DNA of 64,000 nucleotides from Anastrepha obliqua (GCF_027943255.1 NC_072895.1:70434001-70498000); one strand, 5' to 3'; counted from the stretch's first letter, positions 20,091-32,029 are shown. The notes: generated from the letters alone by a model not told the origin. Program-made: numbers and translations.

Positions 20091-21379
20091 ACGGGTGATC
20101 AATTAAGAGGAGTTTTTTTCATTTGCGTTTTTTTTACAGATCGCGCGCGAGTTGTGGCAAACTGTCATCGTGGATTTGTTGAACAGCGTTTGGCATTTCA
20201 TCATAGAAAGACTCACACCGCAACAACGTCTACAAATTGTTCAACTGTATTATGAAAATCAGCGTTCTGTGACAAATGTTTTTCGTGCGCTTAGACCGCA
20301 TTATGGTCAACATAATCGGCCTGCCTTAAACACTATTCGACATACCATCAACAAATTTGAATCCGAATATTCATTGGTGGATAATTCTCGACCGAATAGA
20401 CCACGTCCAGCAAGAAGCATTGAGAATATAGCGACAGTAGCAGAGAGTGTACGTGAAAACCGCGATGAATCGATTCGGCACCGTTCTCAGCAACTTGGAC
20501 TGTCGTATGGAACAACTTGGTCAATTTTACGGAAGGATCTTCATTTAAAAGCATACAAAATATAGCTCGTACAAGAACTTAAGCCAAATGACCTTCCTGC
20601 ACGTCACCGTTTTGCTGATTGGGCTCTTGAAAAGATTGAAGAAGATCCGCTGTTTTCGAGCAAAATTTTGTTCAGCGATGAGGCGCATTTCTGGCTCAAT
20701 GGTTACGTCAATAAGCAAAATTGCCGTATTTGGGATGAAGAGCAACCAGAACAGGTTCAAGAGCTACCTTTACACCCAGAGAAAACAACGGTCTGGTGTG
20801 GTTTATGGGCTGGTGGAATCATCGGTCCATATTTTTTCAAAAATGATGATGGCCGCAACGTAACTGTGAATGGTGCTCGCTACCGTACCATGATATCGGA
20901 CTTTTTGCTACCTGAAATTGAATCCAATGATCTCTACGACATTTGGTTTCAACAAGACGGAGCCACTTGCCATACAGCTCGTGAAACAATGACTTTATTG
21001 AGAAGTCATTTCGGAGAGCAGCTGATTTCACGTTTAGGACCTGTGAGTTGGCCACCAAGATCTTGTGATATCACACCTTTGGACTTTTTTCTTTGGGGAT
21101 TCGTGAAGTCCAAGGTCTATGCTGATAAACCAGCTACGATTGAAGCTCTGGAAGCCAACATTACGCGTGTTATTCACGAAATGCTCGAACGAGTGATTGA
21201 AAATTGGACCTTCAGAATGGACCACCTTAAGCGTAGTTGCGGCCAACATTTGAATGAAGTCATATTCAAAAAGTAAATGTCAAAGAATGTCCTTTCAAAT
21301 GGTAAATAAAGGTTTTGAACATAATTTACATTTTTTTTTGTTTAACTTTTGAAAAAGCACCTCATAATTGATCACCCTT
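20091..21379 (+). mobile_element. DD41D (rosa-like) mariner element, nearly intact
   Basis: A 1289-bp element with inverted ends GGGTGATCAATTAAGAGGAG (20093) and, read inverted at 21358-21377, GGGTGATCAATTATGAGGTG. TA flanks both sides (20089-20090 and 21380-21381). It is the full-length relative of the deletion derivative at 3765-4197, with the same 5' 180 bp except for one base in the start codon. Confidence 0.92.
20203..21276 (+). pseudogene. DD41D transposase with lost start codon and one nonsense codon
   Basis: Cut-and-paste transposase of the IS630-Tc1-mariner superfamily. The frame is open from 20152 to 21276 apart from one TAG at 20563, where the related copies have glutamine (AYKI-stop-LVQELKPNDL). 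The usual initiator (MERLTPQQRLQ, intact at about 3878 in the small derivative) is ATA here (20203-20205); an in-frame upstream ATG at 20152 could add 17 residues. The N-terminal helix-turn-helix region includes IVQLYYENQRSVTNVFRALR, and the second HTH has RSIENIATVAESV and RHRSQQLGLSYGTTWSIL. Catalytic aspartates are FSDEAHF (20677), FQQDGATCHT (20956) and CDITPLDFFLWG (21082), 41 residues apart for the last pair. It ends GQHLNEVIFKK. One or two base changes separate it from an open frame, so it is young. Confidence 0.92.
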
Positions 21380-21744
21380 TATATAATGATTTGTGAGATT
21401 TAAGCTAAAGAAAACGAAGTGCCGCGCGTTAAAGTGCGAAAACACAAACTAATATAAAGCCTCTAAATGCAGTTGGGTTTGGTATGCGTTGTCAAGCAGT
21501 GGAACAATTGGAACATATCTTTTTGAGAATAGTCGAGGGCATGCAATAACTAAACACTAAAAGAAAATATTGTTCGCGGGATTAATAGCATCCTTACAAT
21601 ACTTTTCAAGTAAATGGATGGAGTACGGAGGTCAGATTCCGAGAGTGTATCCGAGGATATAACCAGGATTTAGAGCAGATGACTTCTGAAAAATTAAATC
21701 GGCAGGCTCCTTTCATAATCCGTAATATTTTTTTTTAGTTAGCT

Positions 21745-21789
21745 ATATAGGGCATCAGAATCAGGAATTAAAGATTCTGATTCCCTATA
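21745..21789. repeat. imperfect hairpin
   Basis: Arms ATATAGGGCATCAGAATC and GATTCTGATTCCCTATAT are complementary apart from a one-base irregularity, around a 10-base loop. It could form a short stem in RNA or be an element fragment. No run of T or coding context suggests a terminator. Confidence 0.5.
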
Positions 21790-21894
21790 TGTCTATATTT
21801 GAAATGCCAACTAAATAAAAAGAGCTGTTATATAGCTAAAATGATGTCTTGCGATACCACCAGCTAAGTCAGTAAGAATTTTACTAATATACTA

Positions 21895-22822
21895 AAGGGT
21901 GTTTTTTTTAGAGGTTAGGTTTTCAAGTTGGCACTACTTTTTTCGTAGATGGTCTTTTTGACAGCTGTCACTTGATTTATGCTCAGTTTGGTTTGCCATT
22001 TCATAATGAATAGACTTACACCTGAACAACGTTTGCAAATCGTGCAAATTTATTACGAAAATAATGGTTCGGTTCGCGCGACGCATCGAAGAAAATTTTG
22101 TTCAGCGATGAAGCTCACTTTTGGTTGAATGGGTATGTCAATAAGCAAAATTGTCACATTTGGAGTGAACATAATCCACAAGCCATTGCTGAGACGCCGT
22201 TACATCCTCAAAAAGTCACTGTTTGGTGTGCTCTATGGGCAGAGGGAATCATTGGTCCATATTTCTTTAAAAATGAAGCCGGCCATAATGTTACAGTCAA
22301 TGGGGAGCGCTATAGAGCCATGATTAATGACTTTTTCGTGCCTGAATTGGACGATGTTGATGTGGACGACCTTTGGTTCCAACAAGACGGCGCTACATGC
22401 CATACAGCCAACGCAACAATCGATTTATTGAAGGAAACTTTTGGTGAGCGCATTATCTCGCGCCGTGGACCTGTGGCGTGGCCTCCAAGATCGTGCGATA
22501 TAACACCGCTGGACTATTTCTTGTGGGGCTATGTGAAGTCGCTTGTCTACGCAGATAAACCCGAGACGATTGACGTCTTGGAAGAGAATATTCGGCGCGT
22601 TATTGCTGACATACGGCCCCAATTGCTGCAAAAAGTGGTCGAAAATTGGGTCTCTCGGCTGGAATTTATTCGAGCCAGCCGCGGCGGCCACTTGCCCGAA
22701 ATCATTTTTAAAACATAATGGCAAACCCTTATCTTTATAATAAAGCTAAATTCTTGGCCATAACATTAAATTATATACGTTTTATTTCATCTTGAAAACC
22801 TAACCTCTAAAAAAACGCCCTT
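21895..22822 (+). mobile_element. DD41D element with deleted DNA-binding region
   Basis: Inverted ends of about 30 bp: AAGGGTGTTTTTTTTAGAGG then TTAGGTTTTCAAG on the left (21895-21927), and their complement on the right (22790-22822) with one difference. TA flanks both sides (21893-21894 and 22823-22824). The length is 928 bp, about 360 bp shorter than the full-length relative at 20091. The missing part is the DNA-binding section of the transposase. Confidence 0.9.
22006..22718 (+). pseudogene. DD41D transposase: start plus intact catalytic domain, DNA-binding region deleted
   Basis: Starts MNRLTPEQRLQIVQIYYEN at 22006 and after about 27 residues, near 22085, jumps with a frame change to SKKILFSDEAHFWLNGYVNK. 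From about 22090 to 22718 there is no stop. All three catalytic positions are present: FSDEAHF, FQQDGATCHT and CDITPLDYFLWG (DD41D). It ends GGHLPEIIFKT. The deletion removes most of the paired helix-turn-helix region that contacts the terminal repeats, so this product could not bind its ends normally. It belongs to a lineage separate from the copy at 20091 (different ends, many amino acid differences). Confidence 0.9.
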
Positions 22823-22824
22823 TA

Positions 22825-24569
22825 CTACTTTCCTTTGAAACTCCTATCGTAATACTGCATGAAGTTCACATATTTTAACGCACTTTTAACTTATTTAACG
22901 CTTTTGAAATTTATAAATAAAATATGAAAATAAAAAACACATTAAGACCATGAAGAGAAATAGGAAATGAGGTCTACTTTTTCCATTTGCTATGTGCAAA
23001 TACTCTACGAAACCGTAGTTGTATACTACACATTTTATAAAGTCATTAATTTCATTTTGCTTGTTTTGTGTTGTCGAAATTTTTTCACTATACGTTGCAT
23101 CACAATAATTTTAAAAGATACTAATTGACTTTTGTGAAAAATTCGATGTAGCATTTAAGCTTAAAGTTCTACGCTTTATCTAGTTAACGTTAACTATTGG
23201 TAAGTTCATTAATAGTGCCTACAAAATTTCTTAATGAACTGTGTCAACAGTTTCGACTGCATTTCGCACCTCATCACTGCACGGGCCATAGTGCTAGTAA
23301 AAAAGTTAGTCGAACTTGAAGGATAAAAAGAAAAGCATAGCTACAACAACTAGCAACTAGGAAAGAGCCGAAGTAAAGTGAAAAGTGCATACATGGGTAA
23401 GTCAGAAAATGAATAAGTGTGAAAGCCAACGGATTTGCTAATGAGTAAGCCACGAGATACTTGCATAAATACAGTAAGTAGGTAAATAAATTTGCATTTA
23501 AGTAACTAACTGTGTTCGAATTATTTATGCAAGTAAGCGAATATGCAACTAAGTTACTGTGTGAGTAAGTGCTTATGGCAATTGTAATTTATAAGCGTCT
23601 CAAGTAAATACAATTCCCATAGGTAGTGAGTGAAATTTCTTGCCGTGAGAAATTCTCATTATTCAAACACATTTACTCTCTATGTCTCCCTCTCTGTCGT
23701 GCATCTTTTGCTGCATCTTCACTTCGCTTGCTGGCTGCCAACACAATTATCGCCAGTATTAGAGGTGCCAAGTGCTGCTGTGCTAGGCAGGCCCAGCTAT
23801 TATGCAGCCGTGCTCTGGTATGCTGTTACTTCCTTCCATAGCACAAACAAATACACAGTTGAAGATGCACTTCTCTTGTAAATTATGCATTATGAAATTT
23901 GCAAGTTTAAAAAGTTTCAACAGAAACAATAAATTAATATCAACCATTGTATTGTATTTGTGAAGTGCTATAGTAGGGTAACCGAGTCAAGTTGTGCATC
24001 AATTTTTAAGAGCGTGAAAGCTTAAAATTTATGCATTTGCCTCAAAGCGAGTTACGTAGTCGTGGTAATAGTTGGGATGGCTGTTGGTATAGAAGCAGAC
24101 ATTTTAAATAAGTGTCGGCTTATGAATTATATACAAAATTCGCTATTGTTATTTATGATTATTAATGTTTGTTAGGTTTACGCTTTTAAGTAACCTTTTG
24201 ATTCGTGAGAGAATAGGGGTGTATCTATTACTATTGGCGACTGGCTGTAGAATAGACTGTTGTCGGTTGAGTCGATTCTATTTTTTTTATGCAATTTGAT
24301 CGACAAAAACTTACTCTATCGTGAATGCATTGTAAACAGCTGTGTCACTTTTTCAACATTTTTAGGGAATTTGATTTACTTTTAATTACTTTAAAGTAAA
24401 TATATGGATAGTAATGAGCTGTGGTTTAGAGATGAGAGTGAAAATAAAAGTCGTAGTTTGATGGAGTTGTCGAAATTGAAAAGGAAGTTAAGAGATGCAT
24501 CCAATCCCCTGGGGCTACGGATCAAATGTTTGTGATTTCAAGTGTTGCTTAGGAAATTTAATTAATATA
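22825..24569. other. non-coding, nothing recognised
   Basis: AT-rich sequence. A GTAAGT/AAGTAA-rich patch lies at about 23395-23610, and two overlapping short frames (23626-23881) cover a pyrimidine-rich block. I see no domain, terminal repeat or RNA gene. Confidence 0.5.
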
Positions 24570-24889
24570 CAGTCCGGTTTACTTGATTAGAGGCAATCAA
24601 TTTAATGAAAGAAAATTGTTATTAAAGCAACGGTATTTGGTCTAGTAACACAGAAGTTTTAGATAATTCGAACTCTGTTCGAAAATAAAAACTCATCAAA
24701 ATATTATTCCATTTAACGGTATTTTGCAGCAGTAAAACTTCACCAGTTGTACTATTGTGCTTGATTTATTCGTTCATTGGAATAGAAGCGCCCATTTAGC
24801 CTAGATCATTTGCACATTAAAGCTGTGAACAGGGATCGTTTTGTTAAGCATTCATTGCGCTTAGTCGAAAACTTCTTAATTCTAATAAA

Positions 24890-25138
24890 ATGGGAAAGGA
24901 GAAAGGTTTAACAGAACGCGAAAAACGACAAATCGATATTTTGACCTCAGAGGCAATTTCAAATCTTTACGTGAAGCAAGGTGCCGTCTATGATAAGAAC
25001 TACAAAAATAGAGCTGCGGTGGCTTTGACACCGACGGAAACCCGCAAAATACTTAGGATTGCATCAAACTCCGCCTTTCCAACAGCAAAAATTAAAAAAT
25101 GGCAAATGTTGCAGCCAGCAAATGAAGCTCACATCTGA
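24890..25138 (+). pseudogene. Tc1-like transposase N-terminal fragment
   Basis: An 82-codon frame starting MGKEKGLTEREKRQIDILTS, with VKQGAVYDKNYKNRAAVALT and RKILRIASNSAFPTAKIKK. The pattern (basic start, LTxxEKxQID, then GAV, LTPxxxRxILRxASN) is that of the N-terminal helix-turn-helix of Tc1/Tc3-type transposases. No catalytic domain follows; the frame closes at 25138. The CAGTCCGGTTTACTTGATTA at about 24570 could be the element's left end, about 320 bp upstream, but no inverted partner was found downstream. Confidence 0.5.
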
Positions 25139-25159
25139 GGCATATAAAAATTACAAATG

Positions 25160-26579
25160 AAAATACTTTTGAATAAATTTCGTAAAGAACGCCGCCTCGA
25201 TTTTGTAAGGGATCATATGGCTTGGATTTCTGCGCTTTTTTAAAGAGATTCAACTACCATAAAATAACTAAATGAAATTCACCAAAAAATAACAAAACAA
25301 AAAAAAAAAGAAAAATCGACGGGAGACAGCCCGTGGTAGGTTAAAGTCCGTGCCATTCCGATGTGTAGTACCATTTGCCAAGGGAATGTATACCCTTAAC
25401 ACCACTTAAATAGTAAGACTGTATGCTCTCTGTATACAAGTATATCACCATGATCACTAAACAGTCTGTGATAGGCTGCTACTGAAGGAGGCGCCAAGGC
25501 GGGTACCAACTGGAAGCGGACTTTACACATGCCACAAGTCATCTTCCTCAACTTGCCGACGATATACAGGCATACGGGCAGGAATAGAGCGATATTCGCC
25601 AAGAGTTGAATTCTCACCCCCAAATGAAGACCGATGATCTTACCGCTTTAATTAGGGTTTAATAAGGTGCTACAACAACTGAATGTGTTAGGACACAAAA
25701 TTTTAAGCGTGAATTTCCGGAATAAACAAATTTAATTGGTCTAATGTTTTTAGATCTTCCTTAGATCGCAAATTAAATAATCTTTCATATCGTTTGAGTT
25801 TTTGTAAAATATTTTTAAGATATAGGAAACGTTTTCGATCAGATGATTAAAATAGTTGATTATAATAAGAAGTAAGTAATCTTCAGAGTCGGAGAAAAGT
25901 TGATAGTTGTGCTTCTTTTATACTTTGTAAGATTTTCGAACTTCAAATCTAGAACTATTTCCGTTAAATTGCAATAATTTATTATACCGTTAGCTGCAAG
26001 GCCTGAAAAGTTTGGTGCGGAGTTTTTGCATTACTGTCTCGTCTCTTACATATTTTTTCTCAACAACGTAGATCATCAAGATCTCTGGCGAGATTTCAGT
26101 CAATATTGCTAATCCGCTGGTTGCTAATTTGTTAACTTAAATACGATCTGTCGCCGCATCATTGCTCTCACACACAGCTCTCTCTTGTTGTTCAATTACA
26201 GTTTGATTCTATGCACGAAAGTACATAGCACTGCTAATAGCGATCTGCTGCGATTTGAAGGCCTCAACAGTTCGCATTCGCTGTTCAATTACAGATAACA
26301 TCTCTCTGTTGCCGTTTCGAGGCCATAACAGTTCCCGTTTGCTGTTCAACTACAGCTCTATTCCCTGAAAGAAATCAGTTCATACATATATTGATAAGGT
26401 ACTGGTTGTGAACAATGTTACAACATCTCACAGCAACAACAATTTTAATTACAATTCAGCTAAGCTGCAATAGCTGACGGAATATCTGCAATAGCTGATG
26501 GGACTAATAGCCAATAAATTGCATTTGTTGGTATATATTTCGTTATTAATTTAAAAAAATATTAGCAATTAAATTAGAA
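25160..26579. other. non-coding, weak internal repetition
   Basis: No protein family was recognised. Three similar words GTTCAA(T/C)TACAG occur at 26190, 26283 and 26343 within a block that also repeats AACAGTTC(G/C)C-TT, an imperfect, irregularly spaced duplication. The frame at 25396-25623 (minus) shows no recognisable domain. Confidence 0.45.
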
Positions 26580-26849
26580 AAGAATGACTAACACTTTTAG
26601 TTTACTAATGTCTTTATATTTCTGTTTGTTAAATCGTGTCAATCATACCTGTCATGCGCTATCTGTTCCATTCCCCTATGTTCTCACTATGTTGCCAACA
26701 CAGTATTGCTTTATGCAAGTGCGTGCAGTTCAAGTTTTGCTTATTTTGATTTCGTTTCTTTTTTGCTTCGCTATAAAGTTTTACATTAAGAAAATGAAAA
26801 TAAGCAGCAACTTTTACACTAAAAATGAATTTGTTAAAAACGTTTGCAA

Positions 26850-27560
26850 ACGCTTGTTGGTGTTGCTGTTTTGGCTGTTGTTGCCGTCGTTGCCGTCGTT
26901 GCAGCTGCTGGTGTGGCCAGTGTTATATTTGTTGTTAGTTTAAAGTTCCGCTGTTTTCTTAAGCGTCTCTCGCTTGTAAGTTGGTTTAGCAATTTTTCGG
27001 CTTTTCTGTACGAAGTACGAGTATTTGGTATTTTTCATGCTCTTCTTTGCGTTTTTTCGCCACCAACTATTTGCAGGACTGTTGTTTTTGTTCGTACTGG
27101 CATGGCATTGGCGTTGATGTTGCTGTTGATTTCACAACTTACCGAAACTTTCTTATTACTTTTTTACAGTACATTTCGAAGCGATGGCTGTAGGGAGTTG
27201 TAGGAGCAGAAAGTGCTTTTTGTAGTTGCTTTATTACTAAGTTTCTCGTTTCTTGTTTGCTGGTTTAAGTTTTTAGTTATGGCGTTTTAGTCTATTTTTT
27301 CGACAGTTAGCGTCTTTGCTGCTTATTACAACCCAAGTTGCTATTCGTCTTCTACTAATGTCGTTGTTGTTGGTTTTGTTGTTAAATTTATAATAATAAC
27401 AAAGGTATTTACGTTGCTTACTTAAGTTTGGCATTGGCGTTTCCTTGCGTTGATCTTCCTGTGATGTTGATTTTGATGTTGTTGATGTTGAGGTTTATGT
27501 TTGCCTTTACACTTTACTTCTGCAACTTTGTTATTGCTTGATTATTTGTAGTTATTTTTA
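26850..27560. repeat. GTT/GTTGCC-rich low-complexity tract
   Basis: Scattered runs of GTTGTTG, TTGCCGTCG and TTGATGTTG give long hydrophobic frames on the plus strand (Leu/Val/Phe) and would give Gln/Asn runs on the minus strand. The minus strand is not open across the tract, so I do not call a polyglutamine protein. It may be the decayed untranslated or intronic neighbourhood of a host gene; such tracts are common in fly genes. Confidence 0.45.
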
Positions 27561-27699
27561 GTAATTTTTCCTCCATTCTTTGTTCCGTGCTATTGTTGCT
27601 TTGTTGACGGCGTTGTAGGCATGCCATCATAGCGTGACGAAACATTGTTCCATCGCCAGCTGCCAGGATTTGCGGTTAGCAGTTTTACTATTAAAACAG

Positions 27700-28790
27700 G
27701 GAAAAGGAGAAAAAAAATTCCGACAAATTATTTCAAGTAAACTTTCTTGGAAAAAGAATTTTCGCTCACGCTAGGTTGCTTATTAAAATAGTAGTTTTTC
27801 TAGGAAAATAGTGTATGTGTGTACGTGTGTGATGTTTTATCTTACCACCGTCTCTCTAACTGCGACTGCTTGGTATGAATTGGTAGAATGACCTTATGGA
27901 TAATAATTTTATTTTGAAATTTTTTATGAAAAAAATGAAATATAGTTGGCACAAAATAGAGGTACAGCGCATCAATAGCTGTCATGTATCTCATAGCGCT
28001 CATTTGAGGGATCTTAGCATATGTGCTAAAATTTGTATGAGACGCCTTCGAACTGTTGCGACATTTTGGCCAAGTGAGCCGATCCCACAATAGTGAGCAG
28101 CGAAGTGGCGAATAGAAGGCACTTATAGACTAATTTGAGATATTTCCGGGGTTACAAACCTGATCGAAGCGAAAATCAAATGTTCCGGCTGCATTTGAAT
28201 CATCATTTTCTCAGCTATTGTGATTTCAGAAGAGGAAGAACTGAGGAATATTGAACCACCTGCCGTTTTGTTACTAAGCGTTGCAATTATTTTTACAGTA
28301 CCTTAAAGTATTCCTAATTTGGTAACAAGTTAATCTAAATTATTTGAAAAATCTCGTATACAAATACATTTACCTTTAATATTGCACTTAAGAGTCTATA
28401 ATAAACTTTATTGGCGTTGTGGAACATTTTAATCCAATTTCTTGCTCGGGCAACGGTCAAAAATTTAAATTTCGCGTTTCTTCTTATTTATTTTAGTTCA
28501 CATGTTGATACTTAAATATTCTAAATGAAAAAAAATCTTGTAATTTCACTTGCATACAGGAATTACGATCTCTATTTTTCAAATTGCATATAAGTTGATA
28601 CTAGTGCCTCATATACTTATACATATTTTATGTCTGAAAACCAACTTTTATATGCTAGACAACATTAATTTATCGCGATATTACATATAATATTTGGCAA
28701 AACTAATGTTTCTTAAGTTTTTCTATTTTTATGTCAACTAAAAGGCATTTGTTGGAAGTTTTGCTTTCCTATTATATTTATATATTGGGT
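27700..28790. other. non-coding, nothing recognised
   Basis: AT-rich sequence with short overlapping frames on opposite strands near 27842-28093 that mirror each other. No domain or repeat end was recognised. Confidence 0.5.
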
Positions 28791-28794
28791 ATGG

Positions 28795-29165
28795 GAATAA
28801 GTTTCCGTCCTTTCTTAGCCATTCTTATATGAATTATGTAGCACTGGAAGCTACAATTTTACTCTACCTTTCAGGCAGCATACGGATTCCTCTGAGGAAA
28901 AATTCGAGTTCTTTTAACTTGATCCACACATTGAGCCAGTTTGCCATGCTCTCGTAAGAAGTGAACCGCTCTCCAATAAGGGCTGAATGCGTTGATCGGA
29001 ACAGATGGTAATCCGAAGATGCAATATCTGGGGAATACGGCGGGTGCGACAAGATTTCCCAATTCAGTCCCTATAAATATTTCTGGACCGATTTAGTAAC
29101 GTGTGACCTCGCGTTGTCATGCAGCAAAATAAGTTTGTTATGTCTAACGTCCATTCCGTACTCAA
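28795..29165 (-). mobile_element. mariner 3' end fragment (DD34D)
   Basis: The right end TTGGGTATGGGAATAAGTTT at 28795 is preceded by TA and resembles mauritiana-type mariner ends. On the minus strand the fragment reads KLILLHDNARSHVTKSVQKYL (second aspartate), one stop, LNWEILSHPPYSPDIASSDYHLF (third aspartate) and the C-terminus ERFTSYESMANWLNVW to GIRMLPERW. The upstream two thirds are missing: the sequence is interrupted at about 29165 by the DD41D derivative that follows. Confidence 0.82.
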
Positions 29166-29598
29166 TATTTTTCCAAACTGTTTTTTTTATTTTGAAGTAC
29201 AATCCTTCCGGTTAATGATGGAACACAACTTCATTCATATGGCTGCCTAGCCATGCACCATCCCATGCGATCTCAATCTCTCGATGATGTCTCCGAAATG
29301 TCCAATTGTTGAGAACGACGGTGAACTGATGTTCCTGGTGATTCACGAACACTCTCGGCCACAGCAGCAATATTTTCGGGTGTACGCACGGTTTTTGGTC
29401 GGTCACGCGTTGGTTTGTCAATTGGGTTGCTTCAGTTTCTCTTACTTTTTTCGCAAAGTAACGCACATACGCTTCATTCGGTGCTTTTCTTCTTCCCATT
29501 GCCGTACGTAATTTTCGTACACATTCTGCAACATTAGCAAGATTTTCAAAGTAATGTCGCAATATTTCCCAGCGTTCTTTGAGCGTATACACAACCAT
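29165..29598 (-). pseudogene. DD41D transposase reduced to N- and C-terminal ends
   Basis: The minus strand starts MVVYTLKERWEILRHYFENL at 29598 and continues with ANVAECVRKLRTAMGRRKAP and YVRYFAKKVRETE. After a frame change near 29400 it reads RTPENIAAVAESV and HRRSQQLDISETS. Just after this (about 29280) comes the extreme C-terminus, GSHMNEVVFHH. The catalytic domain, about 200 residues, is deleted. The lineage (MVVYT start, VAECVRKLRT) differs from the other DD41D copies here. It abuts a truncated mariner; a shared 3' flank such as TTCCGGTTAATGATGG probably marks its untranslated tail. Confidence 0.8.
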
Positions 29599-29649
29599 TT
29601 TCGTTCAGCGGAAGAATAAAACTAATTTTCTGTCAAATCAGATGACAGC

Positions 29650-31867
29650 TAAGTGTTACCATTCTTCAAATAATACCTTGTAATATATTTAATGAATTAA
29701 AACGTGTAAGCACGAAATAAACTCTGAAGTGACCTCTAAAGAGAATTTTTTAATATTTTTTTCGCCTAAATCTCTTTTTACTCGCATTTTTTGGGAACGT
29801 ATCTATCGTGTAAAGAGAGAATTAGGTGTACTTTACTAAATATTGCATAGTAGTTGAAGATTCCAGCTATTGAAATACTCTTTGCCACCGTCCGTTTACT
29901 TAATATAGAGAAAAAGTTGCTCAGATCACTCGTATGCACAATGCATTACAGGTATACCTACAGATTATTATTTTATGTTCGAATGTTGCGGACACCAAAC
30001 CTATTGTAGATAATAATACACTGCTATACAATCAGTTCTTTATAGCAAAATCTTAGTTTATAGCAAAACTGAACTTTATCGCAATGATGCATTTGATGAC
30101 GAAAAATCATGTACATTGAAGTTCACGTGGCCCTATGAATCCATAACTTTTATGCTTTACGCGAAATGAGTAATATTCGCCCCCGCCATCAATTGTTCGC
30201 TGTTACGAGCATTTGTTGCCTTATCAATTGCCGACGGCGCACTCGAACAATAGCAAATTATGGTAAAAATGGTGGCTAAGCATTGCATTATTACTGCAAG
30301 TGGTCATTTGACAAAAATGAAAGCATGCACACACACAGGCACAGCTCGATGTGAATTCGAAGGCATGACAAAATGGCTAAATGTGAATTGCATGTCCTAT
30401 GAAATGATATTTTGTGAAACTATGCGCGGCGATTGCAAAATGGTCACATAAATTGTGGCATTGTTATTGCATAATGGGGTAATGGTGGCCGGTGGCGAAA
30501 TTGAGGGCTCAAAAAAGACCTACGTACATACTATGTCTATGTATGTGCGTATCTTTTTTTATAGCAATTTATCTGTAGTGCCTGCGAGTAAGTGCTTTGG
30601 AGCGTTTTGGGCGCTGGTCATGGTCGCCACGCACACATTCATTGGATTTTGATAAGCTCGCATAATAAATGATATCACTTTGCTTTGCCGGCTCTGGGGG
30701 TATTCCTACGCTCACTTATGTATATACCTACACACATGCACATGTTTGTATGTATTTATTGCTATTGCTGGATATTAATGTATTATTGCTATGATTCACA
30801 ATGGAGTCGTGAAATTTTCGCAAAAATTTCCATTGAGTTTCGGCAGGAATTGGCAATAAAAAAATTGCTTGCAAAAAAGAAAACAAAACAAAATAAGCAA
30901 AAAAACTACAGAGCGCGAATAATGACAAGCATCACGATTAAGAAATAAAAGCCAGCTGCAATGCTGAAATTCCTCCACTTGTCCTCAGGCGTTGGACTGA
31001 AGTGCAGGATCTTCGCATGCCGATGGCTTTTAGAGCAGAAAAAACATTTGTTCTGAGAATTTATCATTATTATATGCATAGTGCAGTCATGTAAGTCCTC
31101 GCACATATTTTCTTGTTCTTCCTATTTTTGTAACCGCCGTTTCCTTCTTCCGGCTTTCATTGGCAGTTCACTGGTCACTCTCTGCCCCAGCGCTTGTGGC
31201 CGTAATCGGCCTTTGGCCTGCGAACATTGACATATTCATACCTACATACTTGTAGCAATTTATTTATTTATGTCATCGTCTTCGATTACTCTGCGGTTTT
31301 GTGCAGGAAAAATGCCCAAAGTGTATGCATCCCACCACGTTTCCAGCTGACAGCACTTGCATAATTTCTTTAGTATGAGTTGCTCAGGTATGCGAAAATC
31401 GAATCTTTTGTTAACTTGCATCATCAGCTTAAAAGTTATTTGTTTTTTAGTTTTTTTTTAGTTTCAATGGGCATGAATTAGTGAGAAGTGCATCTGCTCG
31501 TGCACTGTAAATTATTGGATTAATTAAGAGAAATTTTATACTGGGAAATCTAAAAATAGCATTACATAGGAATTTTTAACAAGATGAGAAAAATTGATTC
31601 CAAATGGACTTTTCTATATTATTGATGGAATTATTATTTTTGGAGCTCTGCCCAAGATTTAAGGACTTAGAGTTAAGTATGTCCAAAGTGCTCAATTGTA
31701 GACCTTCAGAAATGATGGCGCTCTTGACTTGAACATCGATAGTGCTGGACAAAGCCACCCTAGACGCAACATCTTCCCACATTTGCGCATCTAATGCATT
31801 TCAGAGTTCATATAAAGAGCTGCTGCAAAAGCACAGATTTTTCGTAACTATACTCATGCATATTTCC
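29650..31867. other. long non-coding stretch
   Basis: About 2.2 kb. The part at 30180-30660 is less AT-rich, with GGCGAAATTG and ATGGTGGC words and open frames up to 65 codons, but no domain is visible. Short TATG repeats lie near 30535 and 30720. Nothing else was recognised. Confidence 0.5.
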
Positions 31868-31868
31868 G

Positions 31869-31956
31869 CAGTCGCCGTAGCCGAATGGGCTGGTCCAAGT
31901 TTATCATTCTGTAGTTGCTGCTATGGAAAAGCTCGTCATGAAAAAGCCATATGCCA
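31869..31956 (+). mobile_element. SINE head fragment with deletion
   Basis: Contains a perfect tRNA-like A box, TAGCCGAATGGG (31878-31889), after GTCGCCG as in the complete SINE. It then jumps to the CTATGGAAAAGCTCGTCATG AAAAAGCCATATGCC part of the core. The B box and most of the core are deleted. Confidence 0.7.
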
Positions 31957-32029
31957 AATATATACATACATATATGGTATGTAGATATATATGTAGGTAA
32001 TGACTGGGCTGTATTATAAAGGGTTTTCC

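Noticed and set aside
26183..26356. Possible tandem or CRISPR-like array of GTTCAATTACAG.
   Set aside because: Only three words at unequal spacing (93 and 60 bp) with diverged surroundings; it is neither a regular array nor expected in an animal genome.
26584..27203. Two overlapping hydrophobic frames of 119 codons that look like membrane proteins.
   Set aside because: The hydrophobicity comes from T-rich, GTT-repeat sequence; no start context, domain or conserved pattern supports a gene.
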